The notes under the pieces: model-generated
What the model was told of the DNA's origin: nothing
Seen by the model: only the letters and a program-made list of their open reading frames with translations
The model's database searches: none
Shown here: positions 58,651-64,000 of the stretch, piece after piece
Numbering within the stretch: position 1 is the stretch's first letter
Layout: each line of letters begins with the position of its first letter
Assembly (NCBI RefSeq): GCF_001424645.1
Contig: NZ_LMQR01000001.1
Coordinates: 1 to 64,000, forward strand
Length of the DNA: 64,000 bases
Direction: 5' to 3'
From: Frigoribacterium sp. Leaf415
Lineage (GTDB): Bacteria > Actinomycetota > Actinomycetes > Actinomycetales > Microbacteriaceae
Position numbers and translations under genes: made by a program

Positions 58651-59148
58651 TCAGCCCTCGCTCGAATCCGACCAGACCGCCTTCGCGCCCGAGTCCCCGA
58701 TGCGCACCGTCGTGACGATGCCGCCGATCGCGGCGACGGCGACCGCCACGGTGAGCGCGACCCCGACGATCGTGCGCGTGCCCTTCTTCAGGGTGGGATG
58801 CGGTCGCTTCGCGTCCGGGGTCAGCACGTAGTGCTGCCAGGCCCACTGCGCCACGGCGACGACGAACACGGCGATCGCCCAGGGCAACAGTGTGTCGCCG
58901 AGCTGCGTGTGCGTCTCGAGCAGGGCGCTGTGGCCGACCCGCTCCTCGAGCGATTCGCCCGACGACGTCGCCAGGGGCACCGCGACGAGCGAGACGAGGG
59001 CGACGAGCGGCGTGATGATGCCCAGTCGTCGGCGCAGCCGCGTCGACACGGCGCCGGCCACGATCAGCAGCGAGGCCGTCGGGAAGGCGACCGTGACGAG
59101 GTGCACGATCAGCGGGTGGAGGGGGAGTCCGTTCAGTTGCCAGTCCAT
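58651..59148 (-). CDS. DUF2231-like multi-pass membrane protein
   Basis: This 165-aa protein has NGLPLHPLIVHLVTVAFPTASLLIVAG, the HPxxVHxP-like motif of DUF2231 membrane proteins with its conserved His. Helices at IITPLVALVSLVAVPLAT, LPWAIAVFVVAVAQWAW and VGVALTVAVAVAAIGGIVTTV follow. The pattern is also found in heme- or copper-related membrane proteins. The function is not established. Start ATG at 59148 with AGGA upstream. The stop is 3 bp from the VIT start, giving a two-gene operon. Confidence 0.75.
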   Translation of the reverse strand: MDWQLNGLPLHPLIVHLVTVAFPTASLLIVAGAVSTRLRRRLGIITPLVALVSLVAVPLATSSGESLEERVGHSALLETHTQLGDTLLPWAIAVFVVAVAQWAWQHYVLTPDAKRPHPTLKKGTRTIVGVALTVAVAVAAIGGIVTTVRIGDSGAKAVWSDSSEG

Positions 59149-59170
59149 GGCGTGATCCTGATCGGGGGCG

Positions 59171-59244
59171 TCCCAGAAACCCCCCAGACAGCGGATCGAG
59201 GAGGCGCGGGTCGGCTCGATCCCGCCGCTGGGCGCTTTCTGGGA
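59171..59244. promoter_or_regulatory. Inverted repeats in the DUF2231 / PAP2 divergent promoter
   Basis: TCCCAGAAA (59171-59179) and TTTCTGGGA (59236-59244) are perfect 9-bp arms 56 bp apart. An inner pair GCGGATCGAG and CTCGATCCCGC lies between them. A looped or dimeric regulator binding this divergent gap is a reasonable guess; the two-component system encoded downstream is a candidate. Confidence 0.4.
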
Positions 59245-59266
59245 GGGGCGCGGCGACCCTCGGACC

Positions 59267-60016
59267 ATGACCGCACTCGACGGAAGACCCCCGGTGACGT
59301 CCCCGGGTGGACGACCCGCGCCTCCTGCCTCTCGTCCTGCTCGTCGGCCGGTCCGCCGCGGCGTCGGGATCGCGGCGGCGGGTGGGATCGGCATCGTCGC
59401 GGTCGTCGCGGCGGGACTCGTGATCACGTCGGGTGCCGGGGGAGTCACGGCAGCCGACCTCGCCGTCGTCGAGGACGTCAGTGGGATGCACTCGCCCCTG
59501 CTCGACGGGGCGGCGCTGCTGATCGACCGACTTCTCGGGCCGCAGCTCGGGGCGGCGCTCGTCCTGCTGTTCGCCGTCGCCGTGTGGGTGACGACACGGC
59601 GGGCCGCCGAAGCGCTGACCGTCCTCGGCGTCTCGGTGCTGCCGTGGGCAGCGGCCGAGACCGTCAAGCTGATCGTCGGACGCGACCGACCCGACCCGCG
59701 CCTCCTCGTCGACCCTCTGCTGGTCGAAGCGCACTCGTTCTCGTTCCCCAGCGGCCACACCGCCCTGGCGACCGGTCTCGCGCTGGCGATCGTGATCGTC
59801 GTCCGAGGGCGGAGCGGGCGGCGCCTGGTCGCCGTCGTGGCCGCGCTTGGCGTCGTCGTCGTGGCGGCGTCACGGGTCTGGATCGGCGTGCACTACCCCA
59901 CCGACACGATCGCGTCGGTCGTGCTCGGCTGCTCGGTCGTCGCGCTCGCTCTTCCCTTCTGGCGTCGAGTCCTCGACCGGTTCGACCGGCGATGTGTCGA
60001 CGGGGGCCCGTCGTGA
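59267..60016 (+). CDS. PAP2 family lipid phosphatase
   Basis: The 249-aa membrane protein has the three PAP2 motifs: KLIVGRDRPDP (motif 1, KxxxxxxRP), FSFPSGHTALATG (PSGH motif with catalytic His) and SRVWIGVHYPTD (SRxxxxxHxxxD). About six helices are present. It probably dephosphorylates phosphatidic acid or undecaprenyl pyrophosphate at the outer face. It is the first gene of an operon with the response regulator and kinase downstream (52-bp gap). Confidence 0.9.
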   Translation: MTALDGRPPVTSPGGRPAPPASRPARRPVRRGVGIAAAGGIGIVAVVAAGLVITSGAGGVTAADLAVVEDVSGMHSPLLDGAALLIDRLLGPQLGAALVLLFAVAVWVTTRRAAEALTVLGVSVLPWAAAETVKLIVGRDRPDPRLLVDPLLVEAHSFSFPSGHTALATGLALAIVIVVRGRSGRRLVAVVAALGVVVVAASRVWIGVHYPTDTIASVVLGCSVVALALPFWRRVLDRFDRRCVDGGPS

Positions 60017-60067
60017 TCGCCGCCGTGCGACGATCGGCAGGGACACGACGGCGGAAGGAGGCCCTGG

Positions 60068-60739
60068 GTGACCGATCCTGATCCGCGCCCGCGCCTCCTG
60101 CTGGTCGAGGACGACCCCGCGCTGGGGCCGATCGTCGCCGACGTGCTCGCCGAGGCGTGGCGCGTCGACCTCGTGGCCGACGGCCGTCGAGGGCTCGACG
60201 TCGCCCGCAGCGGCGTCCACGCCGTGCTGGTCGTCGACCGACGCCTGCCCGGGCTCGACGGCACCGCACTCGTCGCGACCCTGCGTCGCGAGCACGTGAC
60301 CACCCCGGTGCTGATGCTGACCGCGCTCGGCTCGACGGCCGACCGGGTCGAGGGCCTCGACCTCGGCGCCGACGACTACCTCGTCAAGCCGTTCGAGTTC
60401 GACGAGCTGTTCGCGCGGCTGCGCGCCTTGACCCGGTCGTTCGCTTCCCACGAGCCGTGGCTCGACGTCGGTGCCGGGCGGTTCTTCCCCGACAGCCGCA
60501 TCGTGGTCACTCCGTGGTCGAGCCGGGTGGTGCTGAGCGACCGCGAGGCCGGGCTGCTGGCCGCGCTCGCCGAGCGGCCCGACCACACCTTCGACCGGGC
60601 CGAGCTGTTGGCCGCGGTGTTCCCCCGCGGGGAGCAGCTCGGCACCGTCGACACCTACGTCAGCTACCTCCGGCGCAAGCTCGACCGCGACGTCGTGCTG
60701 ACCGTGCGCGGGCGCGGCTACCGGATCGGAGCGTTGTGA
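60068..60739 (+). CDS. OmpR/PhoB family response regulator
   Basis: In this 223-aa regulator the receiver has acidic pair LLVEDDP, phospho-acceptor Asp57 (LVVDRRLPGLDG), and Lys in DDYLVKPFEF. The winged helix reads VVLSDREAGLLAALAERPDHTFDRAELLAAVFPRGEQLGTVDTYVSYLRRKLD and ends VRGRGYRIGAL. GTG start with GGAGG ribosome site. GTGA overlap with the kinase. Confidence 0.92.
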   Translation: MTDPDPRPRLLLVEDDPALGPIVADVLAEAWRVDLVADGRRGLDVARSGVHAVLVVDRRLPGLDGTALVATLRREHVTTPVLMLTALGSTADRVEGLDLGADDYLVKPFEFDELFARLRALTRSFASHEPWLDVGAGRFFPDSRIVVTPWSSRVVLSDREAGLLAALAERPDHTFDRAELLAAVFPRGEQLGTVDTYVSYLRRKLDRDVVLTVRGRGYRIGAL

Positions 60740-61830
60740 CCGGGCGACCCCGGGGGGCGGGGTGGCCGGGCCGACGTCCCTCCGGCCGGCCGCCGATCGT
60801 GCGGGGGCCCGACCCCGACGCGGCGGCGCTCCACGCGGCGGCGCGGTCGGTCGGCCGCCAGATCGTGCTCGTCTCGGCCGTGGTGGTCGTGGCCGCCCTC
60901 GCGCTGACGATCGCGTGGGTGCTGCACCAGACGGTGCCGAGCGAGCGGCTCGAGCAGGTCGCGGCGGCCCGCCGCGGCGAGGTCTTCATCAGCGCCACCG
61001 ACGTCGTGGCCGGTCTGGTCGTGCTCGGACTCGCCGGCGTGGTCTTCGCCGGGGTCGTGAGCGTCGTCATCGCCCGACGCGCCGTCCGGCCGCTCGGCGA
61101 CGCCCTGCGCCGGCAACGCCGGTTCGTCGCCGACGCCAGCCACGAGCTGCGCACCCCGCTGGCCGTCCTCGACGCGCGGCTCCAGGCCCTCGAGCGCAAG
61201 ATCTCCGGAGGCGCGGTGGCGGCCGACGCGCAGGTCGCGTCGGACGTCGCGCACCTCCGCGAGGATTCTCGGGCGCTGATCGACATCGTCGGCGACCTGC
61301 TGGAGGCCGCCGGTGGCGAGGACCACGACGGGGGTGCACCCGGGGTCGTCGACGTGGACGCCGTGGTGGCGGAGGTCCTCGGGTCGATGGCCGTGCTGGC
61401 CGACGAGCGGGCGGTCCGTCTCGAGCTCGTCGCCGGCGGTGGGGAGGCGCGGGTCGCCGTGCCGAGGACGAGCCTGCGACGGTCGGTCCTCGCCCTGGTC
61501 GACAACGCCCTCGGCCACGCCCCCGAGGGATCGGTGGTCGTGACGACCGTCCGCGCCGACGGCCGGGACGCCGCGGCGACCGTGGTGATCGCGGTCGCCG
61601 ACCGGGGACCCGGCATCACCGGGATCGACCCCGCGCGGGTCTTCGACCGCTTCGCCCGGGCCGACCAGCCGTCGGGCCCGGCCTCTGCGCGCCCGGGCTT
61701 CGGCATCGGTCTCGCCCTCGTCCGCGAGATCGCCCGCCGTCACGGCGGTGACGTCCGGGTCGCGGCGACGTCGGACACCGGCACGACGATCGAGGTCACC
61801 CTGCCGCTCGCGCGCCCGACGGCGGAGTGA
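60736..61830 (+). CDS. Two-component sensor histidine kinase lacking HAMP
   Basis: A 364-aa kinase with two helices (IVLVSAVVVVAALALTIAWVL and VVAGLVVLGLAGVVFAGVVSVVIA) around a short loop. H-box FVADASHELRTPLAVLDARLQ begins almost straight after helix 2 (ARRAVRPLGDALRRQRR between), so no HAMP domain is present. N-box LRRSVLALVDNALGHAPEG, G1 VADRGPGITG and G2 GFGIGLALV follow. GTG start coupled to the regulator. The phosphatase upstream suggests an envelope-lipid signal. Confidence 0.9.
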   Translation: MTGRPRGAGWPGRRPSGRPPIVRGPDPDAAALHAAARSVGRQIVLVSAVVVVAALALTIAWVLHQTVPSERLEQVAAARRGEVFISATDVVAGLVVLGLAGVVFAGVVSVVIARRAVRPLGDALRRQRRFVADASHELRTPLAVLDARLQALERKISGGAVAADAQVASDVAHLREDSRALIDIVGDLLEAAGGEDHDGGAPGVVDVDAVVAEVLGSMAVLADERAVRLELVAGGGEARVAVPRTSLRRSVLALVDNALGHAPEGSVVVTTVRADGRDAAATVVIAVADRGPGITGIDPARVFDRFARADQPSGPASARPGFGIGLALVREIARRHGGDVRVAATSDTGTTIEVTLPLARPTAE

Positions 61831-61833
61831 GCC

Positions 61834-61956
61834 TCACCCCTGGCGGGTGTTCCACCGCGGGTCCTTCTTGTTGATGACGTAGACCCGACCGCGGCGGCGG
61901 ACGACCTGCGAGCCGGGGATGGCCTTGAGTGCCTTGAGTGAGTTGCGGACCTTCAT
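61834..61956 (-). CDS. rpmJ2: Zinc-independent ribosomal protein L36 (paralogue 2)
   Basis: The 40-aa protein begins [20 protein letters not shown] and ends [12 protein letters not shown]. It has the L36 fold but no cysteines, unlike the zinc-ribbon form, so it replaces the zinc protein during zinc shortage (C- form). GGAGGCACCC is its ribosome site. It is encoded opposite to the CobW-like gene with a Zur box between, which predicts induction when zinc is scarce. Confidence 0.92.
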   Translation of the reverse strand: MKVRNSLKALKAIPGSQVVRRRGRVYVINKKDPRWNTRQG

Positions 61957-61989
61957 GGGTGCCTCCTGGTGTCGGTGTGGTGGTGCCGG

Positions 61990-62019
61990 TTGTTAGTGAG
62001 AACCATTATCACCTAGCGT
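61990..62019 (+). promoter_or_regulatory. Zur box inside the divergent L36/CobW promoter
   Basis: TGAGAACCATTATCA (61997-62011) is a 15-bp near-palindrome like the actinobacterial Zur consensus (TGAAAATGATTTTCA type). It lies between TTGTTA (61990-61995) and TAGCGT (62014-62019) of the CobW-like promoter, whose transcript starts at or next to the ATG. Zinc-loaded Zur should block both divergent genes. Confidence 0.8.
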
Positions 62020-62025
62020 GGGGGC

Positions 62026-63075
62026 ATGACCGAATCGACCCGCGCCTCCTCGTCCTCACGCCACCGGGGCGTCGTCCTCGTGACGGGGCAGAGCCCCACG
62101 GTGGTGGACCGGGTGGCCGACCGGCTGGCCGGGTCGACGACCCGTCAGGTGGACTCGGGGCCGGACGTGCACGACGCCGCGGACGCCGTGCACCGGCTCG
62201 CGCTCGACCTCGCGCACGACGGGCAGCCGATCGACGTCGTCGCCACGCTCGCGGCCGGCACGCCGAGCCGCGCCGCCGGGCTGCTGCTCGGTTCCCTGCT
62301 CGACTCGTCCCTGGGTCGCCCCGACGGTCGCTCGCTGCTGCAGCACGTCGTCTCGGTCGTCAGCGCGGTCGACCTGGTCGACCTCGTGCTGGGCGGTGTC
62401 GACGACCGATTCCTCGCCGCCGAGCACGTCGTCGACCTCGTCGAGTACGCGACCGTGATCGTCCTGGTCGACACGGCCGCCGTACCCCCGCGCGACCTGC
62501 GGACGATCCGCCGGTTGCTCGCACGACTGGCACCGGAGAGCCGCGTGACGAGCGTCGACGCCGTGCGACGCGAGACCCTCGAGAGCCCGGGAGGCGCGGC
62601 GCAGCTCGGTGGCGCCGCCGGCTGGATGCAGGCCCTCTCGGAGCACACCCCCGACCTCGACCACGACGGGGTCATCACGACGTGCGTCTACCGGGACGAG
62701 CGACCGTTCCACCCCGGCCGCCTCGCCGTGGCGGTCGAGCACACCTTCGCCCCGGGCGCCGTCGGCACGGTGCTGCGCTCCCGCGGGTTCACGCAGTTCG
62801 CGACGCGCTGCGACCGGGTGGGCTCGTGGTCGAGCGTCGGGCAGATGCTGAGCCTCGACCCGACCTCGAGCCCGTCGTGGCACCCCGATTCGCCACACGG
62901 CCAGCAGATCGCCTTCTTCGGTCTCGACCTCGACGTCGCGACGATCCGTCGAGAGCTCGACGCGTGCCTCCTGACCGACGACGAGTTGCTGGGCGACCCG
63001 GCCGGCTGGCGCGACTTCGCCGACCCGTTCCCGGTGTGGAGCGGGCCGGGGGCCGGGCCGGGGCACCGGCACTAG
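62026..63075 (+). CDS. CobW C-terminal domain protein with a degenerate GTPase half
   Basis: This 349-aa protein has the CobW_C domain at residues about 230-345 (RPFHPGRLAVAVEHTFAPGAVGTVLRSRGFTQFATRCDRVGSWSSVGQMLSLDP, FFGLDLDVATIRRELDACLLTDDELLGDPAGWRDFADPFPVW). In normal CobW/ZigA metallochaperones the N-terminus has a P-loop GxxGxGKT. Here it is replaced by GVVLVTGQSPTVVDRVADRLAG, without the Lys-Thr. The metal motif CxCC is also absent. So it may bind zinc or protein partners but not hydrolyse GTP in the usual way. Leaderless ATG 6 nt after TAGCGT. Confidence 0.8.
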   Translation: MTESTRASSSSRHRGVVLVTGQSPTVVDRVADRLAGSTTRQVDSGPDVHDAADAVHRLALDLAHDGQPIDVVATLAAGTPSRAAGLLLGSLLDSSLGRPDGRSLLQHVVSVVSAVDLVDLVLGGVDDRFLAAEHVVDLVEYATVIVLVDTAAVPPRDLRTIRRLLARLAPESRVTSVDAVRRETLESPGGAAQLGGAAGWMQALSEHTPDLDHDGVITTCVYRDERPFHPGRLAVAVEHTFAPGAVGTVLRSRGFTQFATRCDRVGSWSSVGQMLSLDPTSSPSWHPDSPHGQQIAFFGLDLDVATIRRELDACLLTDDELLGDPAGWRDFADPFPVWSGPGAGPGHRH

Positions 63076-63111
63076 GTTCGAGGGACGGCTCGCGGCGAAA
63101 AGGGGGTGGCC

Positions 63112-63411
63112 ATGGAGTTCGCGTTCGACGCCGACCTGTGGCGGTGGGAGAGTCGTCGGGCCTTCTACACGTTCGTCAGCCTGCCGCCCGAGGTCGAGGA
63201 CCACGTCCTGATGGTGGCCGGCGATCTGCTGCGCGGCTGGGGTTCCGTCCGGGTGGAGGCGCGGGTCGGCTCGTCGACGTTCGCCACGTCGGTCTTCCCC
63301 CTCGGTGACGACAATGCCTACGCGCTGCCTGTCAAGCGGGCCGTGCGCGATGCCGAGGGCGTCGCGGTCGGCGACACCGTCGCCGTGAGGTTGCGCCTGC
63401 TCGACTTCTGA
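63112..63411 (+). CDS. DUF1905 domain protein
   Basis: The 99-aa protein begins MEFAFDADLWRWESRRAFYTFVSLP and continues RVEARVGSSTFATSVFPLGDDNAYALPVKRAVRDAEGVAVGDTVAVRLRLLDF, the DUF1905 beta-barrel fold with the AxxVKxAxRxxxGxxxGDxVxVxL pattern. Function is unknown; such proteins are often linked to antimicrobial or metal stress regulons. AAGGGGG is placed at good distance to the ATG at 63112; a GTG two codons upstream is possible. Confidence 0.87.
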   Translation: MEFAFDADLWRWESRRAFYTFVSLPPEVEDHVLMVAGDLLRGWGSVRVEARVGSSTFATSVFPLGDDNAYALPVKRAVRDAEGVAVGDTVAVRLRLLDF

Positions 63412-63492
63412 GCGGGCCCTGGGTCTTGACGGTGCGCCGGGGCGGGTCCCCTGTGTGGCTCACCACTCGTGGACCGTTCGAAGGAGAACCCC

Positions 63493-63960
63493 GTGCCCAT
63501 GATCTTCGTCAACCTGCCCGTGACCGACCTCGACCGGGCGAAGTCGTTCTACACGGCGCTCGGGTTCACCGTCAACCCGCACTTCACCGACGAGAACGCC
63601 GCCTGCATGGTCGTGGAGGAGGACCACAGCGCGTTCATGATCCTCACGCGCGACTTCTTCCAGACCTTCACCGACCTGCCCATCGGCGACCCGACCGCCG
63701 CGGCCTCGGTCGCCACGGCCGTCATGCTCGACTCGCGGGACGAGGTCGACTCGACGGTCACGGCCGGCCTCGACGCCGGAGGTGCGGAAGCGCGCCCCGC
63801 GACCGACTACGGCTTCATGTACCAACGTCAGCTGACCGACCCGGACGGCAACATCCTCGAGTTCGGCTGGATGGAACCGGCCGCCGCCGAACAGGGCCCC
63901 GAGGCCTACGCGCAGCAGCAGGGCGTCGACCCGCAGGGCGTCGACCCGCGCGGCGCCTGA
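63493..63960 (+). CDS. VOC family (glyoxalase/bleomycin resistance-like) protein
   Basis: The 155-aa protein starts with GTG after AAGGAG. Its single VOC unit reads FVNLPVTDLDRAKSFYTALGFTVNPHFTDENAACMVVEEDHSAFMILTRDFF and ends DYGFMYQRQLTDPDGNILEFGW. It has the beta-alpha-beta-beta-beta module twice and probable metal ligands at Glu residues (LEFGW). It belongs to the glyoxalase-like group of unknown substrate. The C-terminus carries GVDPQGVDPRGA, the same VDP-repeat as the response regulator tail at 26.5 kb. Confidence 0.85.
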   Translation: MPMIFVNLPVTDLDRAKSFYTALGFTVNPHFTDENAACMVVEEDHSAFMILTRDFFQTFTDLPIGDPTAAASVATAVMLDSRDEVDSTVTAGLDAGGAEARPATDYGFMYQRQLTDPDGNILEFGWMEPAAAEQGPEAYAQQQGVDPQGVDPRGA

Positions 63961-64000
63961 CGATCGAGTGGGCAGAAGTCGTCCTTGGTGCGACCGGGAA

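Noticed and set aside
57551..59758. 735-aa minus-strand ORF with rhodanese at its end
   Set aside because: Only the last 99 residues are genuine rhodanese, with its own ribosome site at 57850. The rest covers the VIT and DUF2231 genes in another frame.

Overview
The window is high-GC DNA, roughly 70 percent G+C by eye, densely packed with genes of an aerobic actinobacterium. Family Microbacteriaceae (a Frigoribacterium, Curtobacterium or Rathayibacter-like organism) is the best guess. Reasons: LAxTG sorting signals of the class E sortase type, a KmtR-type nickel/cobalt sensor, a Zur-box-controlled alternative ribosomal protein L36, GAF-ANTAR regulators, many GTG starts, and frequent -10 boxes (TANNNT) only 6-7 nt before the start codon, which imply leaderless mRNAs. 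It reads as ordinary chromosome. No tRNA, rRNA, IS element, phage or CRISPR array was recognised. One patch (about 28.6-30.3 kb) has more A+T and holds a truncated ABC ATPase.

Layout. 0-8.4 kb: a frameshifted gene tail, type II NADH dehydrogenase, a MarR regulator, a TetR regulator with a DHA2 drug exporter, a GNAT acetyltransferase behind an 8-codon mini-ORF, and small membrane proteins. 8.5-15.1 kb: an LAxTG surface protein, then a LysR regulator divergent from a flavin amine oxidase and a polar amino acid ABC importer. 15.2-18 kb: a beta-1,3-glucan locus (GH55 exo-glucanase plus GH16 endo-glucanase). 18-21 kb: an intradiol-dioxygenase-like lipoprotein flanked by 119-120 bp direct repeats, then a TetR regulator and NAD-dependent epimerase sharing twin operators. 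21.3-31.7 kb: small membrane proteins, a lipoprotein/ABC/FtsX export unit, a VanY-like peptidase, a two-component system, and a CNNM/CorC transporter. 31.9-45.4 kb: an SGNH-like protein, a GAF-ANTAR pair, a fatty-acid desaturase, a zinc-type ArsR sensor with a His-rich peptide, an ABC exporter, a second LAxTG protein and a PHP hydrolase. 45.4-51.5 kb: an operon for amino acid import (SBP, permease, ATPase) with a class V aminotransferase, RidA and a Nei-type glycosylase, divergent from a YheO/DauR-type regulator. 51.5-64 kb: methyltransferase, MarR, a second SGNH-like protein, SDR/XRE pair, KmtR with a CDF exporter, rhodanese, VIT transporter, PAP2 phosphatase with a two-component system, and a Zur-controlled divergent pair (L36 and a CobW-like protein).

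Two themes stand out. First, gene ends, especially convergent ones, carry unusually long and near-perfect hairpins. Several of these recur as sequence families, including a 30-bp-periodic array of 20-22 bp palindromes at 6.9-7.0 kb. They look like REP-type elements doubling as terminators. The word GGAGGCGCG is also far more frequent on both strands than base composition predicts. Second, transition-metal handling recurs: a DxH-x10-HxxE ArsR with a His-rich peptide, KmtR plus CDF, VIT, CNNM/CorC, and the Zur-box pair.
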